Below, piece by piece: positions 49,479-56,260 of a DNA stretch of 64,000 nucleotides (within the stretch, counting starts at the first letter, position 1; each line of letters opens with the position of its first letter). The notes below the pieces were generated by a model. The model did no database searches and was not told the origin of the DNA. It was given only the letters and a program-made list of their open reading frames with translations. The stretch is from Bradyrhizobium sp. Tv2a-2 (GTDB lineage: Bacteria; Pseudomonadota; Alphaproteobacteria; Rhizobiales; Xanthobacteraceae): positions 124,001 to 188,000 of the forward strand of contig NZ_AXAI01000008.1 in the NCBI RefSeq assembly GCF_000472425.1, in the 5' to 3' direction. The position numbers and the translations under genes are program-made.

Positions 49479-49482
49479 TGAT

Positions 49483-49514
49483 GGTCTCCTTGGTGGTGCC
49501 GTCTGCGAAACGGC
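49483..49514 (-). repeat. Start box and hairpin, 79-aa gene
   Basis: Box 49483-49492. Hairpin 49498-49514, stem GCCGT/ACGGC. Confidence 0.9.
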
Positions 49515-49522
49515 GGGGGTGG

Positions 49523-49873
49523 TTACTCGTAATGCGGACGCGTCTCGGGGTAGTGCTTCGGCGAGTGGCCGTTGTGGACCTCGGCATAGTATTTGCCGGT
49601 CGAGAGCACGCTGCCGATATCGCGGCGGCCGACATTGACGGTTTCGTCGAGCAGCGCCTGCAGGCTGGCGCACCATGCGTCGGAGGATTTCTCGTCCGGC
49701 TTGACGGTGAGCAGGTATTCCGGCTCGATGCCGTCGAGCGCGTGGTCGACGCGATCGCCGCAGTTGTAGTACCAGCCACCTTCCTCGGGGCCGCCGTAGG
49801 CGCGATCGACCAGATAGATGGCGACGGTCCAGAACGGGGCCGGCGTCGGTGGGCTTTCGATTTCTTCGGTCAT
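49523..49873 (-). CDS. Hypothetical protein
   Basis: 116 aa. FWTVAIYLVDRAYGGPEEGG then WYYNCGDRVDHALDG; helix and strand mix. Function unknown. Confidence 0.6.
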   Translation of the reverse strand: MTEEIESPPTPAPFWTVAIYLVDRAYGGPEEGGWYYNCGDRVDHALDGIEPEYLLTVKPDEKSSDAWCASLQALLDETVNVGRRDIGSVLSTGKYYAEVHNGHSPKHYPETRPHYE

Positions 49874-49953
49874 TGCTGTCTCCCATAGTGCAGCGCGCAG
49901 AGCGCTGCGATCGAGATGAATGTCATGGTGAGGATGAAGGCGCCGGCGATCAT
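49870..49953 (-). CDS. 27-aa membrane peptide
   Basis: MIAGAFILTMTFISIAALCA is one membrane helix with a short polar tail. Its stop overlaps the next start (ATGA), so it is likely translated. Confidence 0.5.
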   Translation of the reverse strand: MIAGAFILTMTFISIAALCALHYGRQQ

Positions 49954-50144
49954 GTCGCGCCTTCATTGGCTTCACGTCGCTCGGCAATCTTGAGTCGGGT
50001 CTCAAGCTCGAAGCGGCGGGCGTTGTATTGATAGGTATCCCGGTCCAGCCCGCCGTTGAACGGCGAGATCTTGCGGATGCCGAGCACGCGCATCGCGCTG
50101 CGCAGCTCACGGAGCTGGCGGCGCAGATCCTTGGTTTCACTCAT
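49950..50144 (-). CDS. Small basic helical protein
   Basis: 64 aa, MSETKDLRRQLRELRSAMRV start, Arg-rich helix. Coupled by overlaps at both ends. Function unknown. Confidence 0.55.
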   Translation of the reverse strand: MSETKDLRRQLRELRSAMRVLGIRKISPFNGGLDRDTYQYNARRFELETRLKIAERREANEGAT

Positions 50145-50287
50145 CCGCGCCTCCTTGCGACACGGTCGGCCAGGGCGAGCGCGCAGACGCCGCCAAGGCG
50201 GCAGGATGCGTTGAGGCAATCGGCGATGGCGTGCTTGCGGTCGTCGCAAAAGTCGGCGGGGTTGGGTTTCTGTGTGGTGGGCTGCAT
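50141..50287 (-). CDS. 48-aa Cys-containing protein
   Basis: MQPTTQKPNPADFCDDRKHA begins it; four Cys and a basic end (RVARRRG). Coupled to the next gene by stop-start overlap. Function unknown. Confidence 0.5.
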   Translation of the reverse strand: MQPTTQKPNPADFCDDRKHAIADCLNASCRLGGVCALALADRVARRRG

Positions 50288-50290
50288 CGG

Positions 50291-50638
50291 TCAGGCCTCC
50301 ACGCAGTCGGCGATGGCGCGGTCTAGGACCTTAAGGACGTTCGCGTGCCGATCTGCTAGCGGCCGCATGCTGGCGTATTCGTCGTTAACCCGCATCGGGC
50401 TCAAGCCGAAAAGCGCTTCGGATGCCGCCCCGATCGCATGTTCGGCGCCCCAGCTCGAGCCGCCTCCGTCAAGTCGATTGATACGGTCCACGGCGCCCAG
50501 CAGGCACCACGCGCACGCTCTCTCGCTCTCCGGTGCGACATGCTCGCCATCGTCGTCGATGGCGTAGGTGCCCTGGGTCCAGTGTGCGATATCAGCGAGC
50601 AGCGTGCGGGTTTCGATCAGAATTTGTTTGATATTCAT
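50291..50638 (-). CDS. DUF6197-like protein
   Basis: 115 aa. WTQGTYAIDDDGEHVAPESE then CAWCLLGAVDRINRL matches the DUF6197 pattern of actinobacterial and phage proteins. Function unknown. Confidence 0.55.
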   Translation of the reverse strand: MNIKQILIETRTLLADIAHWTQGTYAIDDDGEHVAPESERACAWCLLGAVDRINRLDGGGSSWGAEHAIGAASEALFGLSPMRVNDEYASMRPLADRHANVLKVLDRAIADCVEA

Positions 50639-50644
50639 GGCTTT

Positions 50645-50679
50645 GGTCTCCTTGGGAAGGGGCCGCCTGCGAAGCGGCC
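50645..50679 (-). repeat. Start box and hairpin, 115-aa gene
   Basis: Box 50645-50654. Hairpin 50661-50679, stem GGCCGC/GCGGCC. Confidence 0.9.
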
Positions 50680-50692
50680 TTGGTGGTGGGGA

Positions 50693-51049
50693 TCACACCG
50701 GATCGAAGGCATCCGGGTTGCGGGAGATGAAGTTGCGAAGTTCCGGCGTTGGGAATCCGAGCGCATCCTGCTCGCGGACGAAACGCCGCTCTTGACGGCG
50801 GTCACGTCCGCGGTCGGTCTTGGCGAAGGGTGCCGGGTGATGCGTGAAGCGGTGGTCGGTCGCCACCTCGCAGGCAACGACCGTGAACACGGCCCAGCGC
50901 CGTCGGCGCGGCGGCAGCATGGAGCGGCGCGCCTGATCGGTGGCGCGATCCTTGGCCATGTCCTCGTTGTAGGCGAGGACGCGGAGCTTGAGGTCGCCGC
51001 CGCCATAACCGAGGCGGCGCACGGTGACGTCATAGGCGGTGATGGTCAT
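50693..51049 (-). CDS. Hypothetical protein
   Basis: 118 aa, MTITAYDVTVRRLGYGGGDL start, basic centre (PPRRRRW). Helix and strand mix. Function unknown. Confidence 0.55.
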   Translation of the reverse strand: MTITAYDVTVRRLGYGGGDLKLRVLAYNEDMAKDRATDQARRSMLPPRRRRWAVFTVVACEVATDHRFTHHPAPFAKTDRGRDRRQERRFVREQDALGFPTPELRNFISRNPDAFDPV

Positions 51050-51052
51050 GGC

Positions 51053-51418
51053 TCAGTACCCCGCCCAATCACGCAGCGCACCGAACGAGCCGCCCCAGAT
51101 CACCCGGTTGGTGTAGGACCGTCCGCGGTAGGTGAAGCGGTCGTAGACGAACAACACGCCATCGGCCGTGGCGTCATCGAACCAGTCGTGCGAGCGGGCC
51201 CAGGCGATCTGGTCGCGGGTGAGCTTTGTGCCGTGCTCGATCGAGGAGGCGGCCTTGACGAGCTCGTCCATCGGCAAGAGCTTGACCATCTCCTGCTCAA
51301 GGCGGGCGATCTCGGCCCATTGCTGGCCGGTCTCGGCGGTGCGCTTGAGGAACTCGATCCGCTCCTCGAAGGCTGAAATCTGGTCCTCGATCGAGAGGAC
51401 CGGTGCGTCGAATGTCAT
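51053..51418 (-). CDS. Hypothetical protein with coiled-coil start
   Basis: 121 aa. IEDQISAFEERIEFLKRTAE is a coiled coil; a beta domain follows (VLFVYDRFTYRGRSY). Function unknown. Confidence 0.6.
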   Translation of the reverse strand: MTFDAPVLSIEDQISAFEERIEFLKRTAETGQQWAEIARLEQEMVKLLPMDELVKAASSIEHGTKLTRDQIAWARSHDWFDDATADGVLFVYDRFTYRGRSYTNRVIWGGSFGALRDWAGY

Positions 51419-51422
51419 TGCT

Positions 51423-51462
51423 GGTCTCCTTGGGTGTGGGGTTGAGCCTGACTGCGATCAGG
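51423..51462 (-). repeat. Start box and hairpin, 121-aa gene
   Basis: Box 51423-51432. Hairpin 51447-51462, stem CCTGA/TCAGG. Confidence 0.9.
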
Positions 51463-51652
51463 TGCGAGGCGGCAGGACGTCGAGCCAGCCGGCGAAGCGG
51501 CTGTAGCGCTCGGGCCGTAGCTTGATGAGCGCGGCCAGGTCGTCGCGGGTCATGGGATTGGTCTTGTGGGTGACCATCTCCATGAAGGCGAGGTTGCTAT
51601 CCGCCAGACGGCGGCGGGCGGCTTCGTACTGCTGAAGCTGGGTGAGGGACAT
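51458..51652 (-). CDS. Small helical protein
   Basis: 64 aa, MSLTQLQQYEAARRRLADSN. Two charged helices; end YSRFAGWLDVLPPRT. Function unknown. Confidence 0.55.
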   Translation of the reverse strand: MSLTQLQQYEAARRRLADSNLAFMEMVTHKTNPMTRDDLAALIKLRPERYSRFAGWLDVLPPRT

Positions 51653-51653
51653 G

Positions 51654-51824
51654 TCAGCTTCTCACCCCAAGGACTTGGAGGCTCGCGCAGCGAACGGTGG
51701 TGTCATACAGAGCCAAGAAGGCGTCGCGGAGTTCGCGGGCCTTTTCTTCGGTGTGGCACGGGAAACGAAACCGTGAGCCGTGCTGCATCAGAATGACGGT
51801 CGTTCCCTCAATCTTGACGTACAT
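51654..51824 (-). CDS. Small hypothetical protein
   Basis: 56 aa, MYVKIEGTTVILMQHGSRFR, beta-rich then a helix EEKARELRDAFLALYDTT. Function unknown. Confidence 0.55.
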   Translation of the reverse strand: MYVKIEGTTVILMQHGSRFRFPCHTEEKARELRDAFLALYDTTVRCASLQVLGVRS

Positions 51825-51835
51825 GCTCGCCTCCC

Positions 51836-51904
51836 TCACTTCTTGCCGTTGCGGTAGGAAGCGAGTTCGAGCTTGCGGAGGAGGATGATGACTTTCTTGG
51901 ACAT
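51836..51904 (-). CDS. 22-aa basic peptide
   Basis: MSKKVIILLRKLELASYRNG, ending KK, one helix. A perfect start box precedes the ATG; the longer frame in this region is a shadow. Confidence 0.55.
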   Translation of the reverse strand: MSKKVIILLRKLELASYRNGKK

Positions 51905-51907
51905 GGT

Positions 51908-51941
51908 GGTCTCCTTGGGGTTGAACCGTCTGCGAAACGGT
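51908..51941 (-). repeat. Start box and hairpin, 22-aa peptide
   Basis: Box 51908-51917. Hairpin 51925-51941, stem ACCGT/ACGGT. Confidence 0.9.
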
Positions 51942-52011
51942 CGTGCATAAGCGCACGCTGGAGCGCCGCCATCAGGCGACGCTCGGACTTGCGCTCTTGG
52001 GTGTGGGGTAA

Positions 52012-52317
52012 TCAGTCGCGAACCGGCCAGCCGCGCTCGGCGGCGGCGTGCTTGGCGAGGGCGATGTGATAGGGCGTGACCCCCTTGCGCTGCTCGAAGC
52101 ATTCGAGCAGCGTCACGCCCTCGGCCGGCGTGTGCAGGTGTCCGCGCTCTTTCGTCACGGCGACGGGCCAAGTATCGGCGATGCCGACAACCTTCTCGCT
52201 CTCGATCACGAGGATGTCGCCGGTCTCGACTGGGTACTCGCCGTCGAAGGCGTAGTGCACTCCGGTCTGGCAGGCATCGTATGCGTCGCCGGTCGTGCGG
52301 AAGGTGTGGGTGCTCAT
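52012..52317 (-). CDS. Hypothetical protein
   Basis: 101 aa. MSTHTFRTTGDAYDACQTGV then EYPVETGDILVIESEKVVGI, a small beta domain, and an Ala-rich helix near the end. Function unknown. Confidence 0.6.
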   Translation of the reverse strand: MSTHTFRTTGDAYDACQTGVHYAFDGEYPVETGDILVIESEKVVGIADTWPVAVTKERGHLHTPAEGVTLLECFEQRKGVTPYHIALAKHAAAERGWPVRD

Positions 52318-52323
52318 GGTCGT

Positions 52324-52357
52324 GGTCTCCTTGGGGTTGGCCTGACTGCGATCAGGC
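52324..52357 (-). repeat. Start box and hairpin, 101-aa gene
   Basis: Box 52324-52333. Hairpin 52340-52357, stem GCCTGA/TCAGGC. Confidence 0.9.
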
Positions 52358-52561
52358 GTTGAGCTTGGCGACTTCGGCGTCGATGTGCGCCTGCGTTCCG
52401 CCGGTGGTGATGATCTTGGTGTTACCCTTGGCGTATTGTTCGCCATCGACGATGTCGTCGCGCTCCTGCTTGACGGTCTCAAGCTCCCAGTCGCCGAAGT
52501 GGATGCACCAGGGTTCGGTCTTGCTCTCGCGGACGAGGAGCGAGTGATACTTGCGGGACAT
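52352..52561 (-). CDS. Small hypothetical protein
   Basis: 69 aa, MSRKYHSLLVRESKTEPWCI, strand-rich then a helix. Function unknown. Confidence 0.55.
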   Translation of the reverse strand: MSRKYHSLLVRESKTEPWCIHFGDWELETVKQERDDIVDGEQYAKGNTKIITTGGTQAHIDAEVAKLNA

Positions 52562-52572
52562 GATCGCCTCCC

Positions 52573-52926
52573 TCAGCCGCGACCGTAGGCGCCGCGGCCG
52601 CCGCCCTTGCCCTTACGGCCCTTGCTGTTCGGGTACTTGGCCGCGTACTCGCGCTCCTCGCGCTCCCAGAGCTTGTCCTCGACCTTCTCGTTTTGCTTGA
52701 GGATCGCGTCGTAGAGCTGATTCAGCTTGGTCCCCCAGGCGAAGTGGTAGCTGCAAACGCGGCGGGCGAGTTCCTCGCGCACGTCCAGGTCCTTGTAGGT
52801 CTTGCACGGCATCGCCTTGATCTTGAGCATCGTCTTGATCGCGGCCTGCTCTGCCGCCTTGGTCACGGCGTCGATGGAGGCGTCGGCTTTCTTCATGGCG
52901 GCGGTAACGGTCTTGAGGTTCAACAT
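52573..52926 (-). CDS. Lys-rich coiled-coil protein
   Basis: 117 aa. Long helix (VTAAMKKADASIDAVTKAAE) with a basic end (NSKGRKGKGGGRG). The start box at 52931-52940 has no obvious hairpin. Function unknown. Confidence 0.6.
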   Translation of the reverse strand: MLNLKTVTAAMKKADASIDAVTKAAEQAAIKTMLKIKAMPCKTYKDLDVREELARRVCSYHFAWGTKLNQLYDAILKQNEKVEDKLWEREEREYAAKYPNSKGRKGKGGGRGAYGRG

Positions 52927-52930
52927 TGTT

Positions 52931-52940
52931 GGTCTCCTTG
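52931..52940 (-). repeat. Start box without hairpin, 117-aa gene
   Basis: Box 52931-52940; no TTCGCAG hairpin seen upstream, the clearest exception. Confidence 0.85.
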
Positions 52941-52954
52941 GGTGTGGGGTGAAA

Positions 52955-53260
52955 TCAGGCGGCGACGGGGATCAAGCCGAGGGTGATCGCCCGGAGGATG
53001 GCGCGCTCGTTCTCGCGGTTCTGGAAGTTGATGTAGGTCCGGGCGGAGCGGCGGTCGGCGAAGCGCTCGCCGTTGACCCAGAAGCCGACGGCTGATCCGT
53101 CAGTGCGCTCGATCATCCAGATGCCATCGTAGTTGATCGAGGCGGTGACGGCGTTGCGGATCGCGTCGGCTTGGTAAGCCCAGAGCGTCTGACGAACCTG
53201 CGTCTCGTTCTTGGCGGCGACGTTGCGGAGCGAATAGCGGGCATCGGTGTGGCGTTTCAT
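52955..53260 (-). CDS. Hypothetical protein
   Basis: 101 aa, MKRHTDARYSLRNVAAKNET, basic, helix and strand mix. Function unknown. Confidence 0.6.
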   Translation of the reverse strand: MKRHTDARYSLRNVAAKNETQVRQTLWAYQADAIRNAVTASINYDGIWMIERTDGSAVGFWVNGERFADRRSARTYINFQNRENERAILRAITLGLIPVAA

Positions 53261-53264
53261 GGTC

Positions 53265-53312
53265 GGTCTCCTTGGTTGCAGGCATGAAAAAGGCCCCGCT
53301 GCGAACGGGGCC
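53265..53312 (-). repeat. Start box and hairpin, 101-aa gene; also terminator-like
   Basis: Box 53265-53274. Hairpin 53292-53312, 7-bp stem GGCCCCG/CGGGGCC followed in the leftward sense by UUUUU, so this copy could also terminate. Confidence 0.85.
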
Positions 53313-53337
53313 TAGTTGGAAGGGCGGTGGCAGCAGA

Positions 53338-53526
53338 TCAGGCGCCGGTTTTGATCTCGGTGCCGTTGGCGAAGATCGAGACGATCTTATCGCCGGAATG
53401 AACGAGAAACACGCCGTTATACCGGCGTGAGTGTTTGGCGGCATCCTCTTTGGCCTGCCGGATCGAGCGGCGCGGATGGGTTTCGAGTTCGCCATCGCCA
53501 GCGAGATGGCTGATTTTGATTTGCAT
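53338..53526 (-). CDS. Small hypothetical protein, first of the leftward block
   Basis: 62 aa from the ATG at 53526, MQIKISHLAGDGELETHPRR. First gene behind the 54-kb operators and preceded by a box at 53531-53540. Function unknown. Confidence 0.6.
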   Translation of the reverse strand: MQIKISHLAGDGELETHPRRSIRQAKEDAAKHSRRYNGVFLVHSGDKIVSIFANGTEIKTGA

Positions 53527-53530
53527 GATC

Positions 53531-53540
53531 GGTCTCCTTG
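53531..53540 (-). repeat. Start box, first gene of the leftward block
   Basis: Box 53531-53540. Instead of the usual hairpin, a long stem (AGGCGTAG...CTACGCCT with an inner GTGCGGCG/CGCCGCAC, 53546-53592) lies next to it. Confidence 0.85.
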
Positions 53541-53990
53541 GTTTGAGGCGTAGAACGGTGCGGCGAAACATGCGCCGCACTGCGCTACGCCTAGGGCCCG
53601 GTATATGACGGGGCCCTAGGGCATAGTGCGCAAAGCCCGGTTGCCCATTTGCGAAGCGGGGCCGGTTGCTACGAACAGCGCGGGAAACCACTGCAACGAT
53701 GCGGAGGCCGATGCTTAATGAAGCGGGGCCAAAATGCGGGTGCAGTACCCGACAAGCCTAGACGGTGCTGTAAGCCTTGGCCCCATGCTGCGAGCGCAGA
53801 CGGAGAGGCAAGCCACTATGCTTTGGACACCGGTGCATTGCCTTTTGTTTGAGGAGGCATTGCGCACCCGACCCGAGGCGGGACTCTGCAAGGCTAACAG
53901 CGACTAGCTTGCTGTTAGGGCCATTCCGAGTAGGGGCGCAGTAGCGCAGGCCGGGCACTGCCAAGAGGCAAGCCCTTGGCAAGGGAGAGA
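53541..53990 (-). other. Probable untranslated leader of the leftward block
   Basis: About 450 bases between the operators and the first start box, with no credible gene in either strand. It is rich in hairpins: 53546-53592, CTAACAGC/GCTGTTAG at 53895-53919, and CCCTTG/CAAGGG near 53973-53985. This suggests an antitermination or processing leader, or an unannotated RNA. Confidence 0.5.
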
Positions 53991-54009
53991 ATGCACCAAG
54001 ATGGTGAAA
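53991..54009. promoter_or_regulatory. Operator 7
   Basis: ATGCACC-AAGAT-GGTGAAA. With operator 8 it brackets the start of the long leftward block 35 kb from the repressor gene. Confidence 0.65.
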
Positions 54010-54024
54010 AACGGAAGCGAAAGT

Positions 54025-54043
54025 TTGCACCGCTTTGGTGCAA
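54025..54043. promoter_or_regulatory. Operator 8
   Basis: TTGCACC-GCTTT-GGTGCAA, a perfect dyad and the best copy in the set. In the leftward sense TATATT precedes it, a possible -10 element. Confidence 0.75.
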
Positions 54044-54099
54044 TATATAGAGAGTGCCCTATTTTGGCCTAAGCCTTTGAAATTGCTAGGTTTTACCCC

Positions 54100-54430
54100 A
54101 AAAACAGGCCCAAAACCGCCCAAAGGGGCCCCAAATTGGCCCCACACCCAAGGAATGGGCCCGGCCGGGCCCCGATAGAGCAGGGGACCCGCTACAGGGG
54201 CGGAAAGACCGGCGGCGCTAGGCAAGGCAGGGCCCGGGAAACGGCCCTATTGGGCCCGCGCTAGGGCCCCAGAGCTACCCCAAAATGGGCCCAAAAACGG
54301 GCCCCAAAAGATGAGCTGGCGAGGGGCCCCTGCGCCCAGGTACGCAGGGGTAAACAGGGAACGGCCCGAAACGGGGCCCATAGGCGGGAAGGCTGATTCG
54401 GGGCCCCAAAAGGGCCCGCAACCCCATAGG
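54100..54430. other. GGGCCC-rich non-coding island 2
   Basis: Around 330 bases with about a dozen GGGCCC or GGGGCCC palindromes and short A-rich spacers (ccccaaaa types). No supported gene. Long open frames on the other strand are composition artefacts. Similar to 29265-29560. Confidence 0.6.
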
Positions 54431-54662
54431 GGACATTTGGCCCCGTAAGGGGACAACGAGACAGAGCGCGGAACGCCAAGGGGACATTCGGGGGACATCG
54501 GCCTTTCGGCACCATGTCCCCTTCAACGGCGCCATTAGAGAAATCAATCACTTAAGCCCGTTATCGGAATCCCGACATCGGTCCCCGGCACCAGCCGTCC
54601 CGATGTCCACGTTCCCAGTCGAATGTCCCCATGTCCCCAAAGTGTCCCCTTTCGATGTCCCT
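54429..54662. repeat. GGGGACAT motif cluster 2
   Basis: Direct copies at 54429-54436, 54449-54456 (GGGGACAA), 54480-54487, 54491-54498; inverted copies at 54514-54521, 54603-54610 (one mismatch), 54623-54630, 54631-54638, 54641-54649 and 54655-54662. They lie directly upstream of the gene starting at 54666. Confidence 0.75.
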
Positions 54663-54665
54663 TTA

Positions 54666-55268
54666 ATGTTCTGGCTGAGGACTCGCGACGCAGCTAACAT
54701 CCTGATCCGCATGGCGGATATCGCGCAGACATTGGCGGCGGACGTTCTGGAGGCATCGGGGCTGTCGTGCCTGTATGCCGAGCCAGGCGCAGGAAGTGTG
54801 CGGATCACCATCGGCGGCATCGCTGCGCGCAAGAAACCCGGCACAAGGCTCTGGCTTCGCTCGCAAAAGCAGGCCGAACGGGTATTGGCCGAGTTGATGG
54901 CCAGTCACCGCGAGGCGCGCAAGAACGCTCGTGGCGGCCTCTTCGTGGCCGCCGAGCCCGAGATGGTCGAGAAGATGCTGCGGGTGTGCGCCGGCCGCCT
55001 CGGGTATGCGATCTCGCCCGATGAGCACCTGGACGTCACGCTGTCCTCGCTTCAGAAGCGGATCGGCAAAGCCATCGACGCCCTGCAGTCCACCGGTCAG
55101 ATGAAGAAGCTCAATCGAGAATATGCCGCGCTCCGAAAGGGGACATTGCTCGGGGACATCAAGGGGACATCGGGGACATCGTTACCATCGTACTCCGAAT
55201 GGCTGGTCGATCGGCTCAAGAAGCAGCTTCCGGCCTACACCAATCTGGCGAACTTCACGATTTTGTGA
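54666..55268 (+). CDS. Hypothetical protein beside the GGGGACAT repeats
   Basis: 200 aa from the ATG at 54666, beginning MFWLRTRDAANILIRMADIA; a start at 54603 would read through the repeat cluster and looks unlikely. Two helical domains (about 1-75 and 80-170) with a Ser/Gly-rich region encoded by four further GGGGACAT copies (55139-55178), then a C-terminal helix. Being flanked by and containing the repeats, it may bind them, for example as a plasmid-like partition or immunity protein. I do not recognise a family. Confidence 0.55.
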   Translation: MFWLRTRDAANILIRMADIAQTLAADVLEASGLSCLYAEPGAGSVRITIGGIAARKKPGTRLWLRSQKQAERVLAELMASHREARKNARGGLFVAAEPEMVEKMLRVCAGRLGYAISPDEHLDVTLSSLQKRIGKAIDALQSTGQMKKLNREYAALRKGTLLGDIKGTSGTSLPSYSEWLVDRLKKQLPAYTNLANFTIL

Positions 55269-55831
55269 TCAAATCTGAAACACAAGCAATATCATCAAGT
55301 TGATATCGATTTTCGTCGTCGGTCCAAATTCATTGCGGAAAATCAGCATTGATCTCGGGCGGAAAATCGGCTCTACACGCGCCTGCGCCACGTCGACAAG
55401 TGTGTCTTGAAGGGTGAGGCGAGCTCAAGCGAGCCTCAACCCAACTCTCAGACATCTGACAAGACTGGGTGGAGAAGGTCTCTTAGAGATTCTCCATAGC
55501 GGCGCCTTCCTCACAAGCCAAGCGATGTCCCCGACCCGGCAATGTCCCGGGGGCCGGAAGAGGACATGTCCCCCTTGGCAGTGGGTGAAACTCTTCAACC
55601 GATCAGGGCCTCGCGCGGTGACGCTTGTGTTGGTCTCGCGTCCTGCGACCGCTCGACTAGTCCTGTTCGATAGGGAGGCCCTGAGCTTTTGCCTCCAAGC
55701 TGCGCTCGGGGTCTCCTTTGAAATCTGAACCGGGAATTAATTCCGGGTCAAAACCTTATGGCCGATTCTCAATCGGCAAAAATTCCCCAACCCCACATCG
55801 TTGATCCCCCAACGTAGTCGGAGCCCCACCG
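55269..55831. other. 560-bp non-coding region with third motif cluster
   Basis: No gene supported. Motifs ATGTCCCC 55525-55532 and GGACATGTCC 55562-55571 with a nearby ATGTCCCG. An imperfect hairpin GGAGAA...TTCTCC near 55470-55495, and palindrome CCGGGAATTAATTCCGGG near 55731 could be a terminator. It probably holds the promoter for the rightward block that starts at 55832. Confidence 0.4.
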
Positions 55832-56260
55832 ATGACTGACGTCGATTACTCGCGAGGCGGCGACGGCCCGAACCTCGGGCCCGCGACCGATCCGTTCAAT
55901 GGCGACCAACCCACGGTGGCCTCGCCGCGCGTCGGCCGCATCGTCTACGAGCCGAGTCACGGCCCCGCGCATGCCGCTCGCGCCGTTGGCAGCGAGACGC
56001 CCAACTTCATCTCGACGGTCGGCGGCCGGCAGCAGGCCGAGCCGGCGCCCGATCCGATGCAGTCGCGCCAGGCCGAGGTCGCCAAGCTGATCGAGGAGCG
56101 ACGCTTGCGCGATCAGTTCGCGGTGGCGGCGCTGCCGACAGTGCTTGAGTTCGCGATCGGGGCGGACGTGGCGGCTGAGCGCAAGCCAGCGATCATTGCG
56201 ACGACCGCCTACGACATCGCCGACGCCATGCTCGCCGAACGCGCCAAGAGGTCGACGTGA
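55832..56260 (+). CDS. Hypothetical protein, start of the rightward late block
   Basis: 142 aa. Pro/Gly/Asn-rich N-terminus, helical C-terminus (AVAALPTVLEFAIGADVAAE). First of about sixteen overlapping small genes before the tRNAs. Function unknown. Confidence 0.6.
   Translation: MTDVDYSRGGDGPNLGPATDPFNGDQPTVASPRVGRIVYEPSHGPAHAARAVGSETPNFISTVGGRQQAEPAPDPMQSRQAEVAKLIEERRLRDQFAVAALPTVLEFAIGADVAAERKPAIIATTAYDIADAMLAERAKRST

Noticed and set aside
8953..53540. Repeats resembling a CRISPR array or restriction sites (the box contains GGTCTC)
   Set aside because: Repeat spacing equals gene lengths and is irregular; units sit at starts and follow gene orientation on both strands. The restriction-site reading explains neither the flanking conservation nor the hairpins.
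54247..54551. Three overlapping minus-strand frames in the GGGCCC island
   Set aside because: Gly/Pro/Trp composition arises from GGGCCC repeats in several frames at once, no ribosome site, no box.
55414..55728. 104-codon frame in the 560-bp gap
   Set aside because: No ribosome site and irregular composition; it reads across motifs that look like binding sites.
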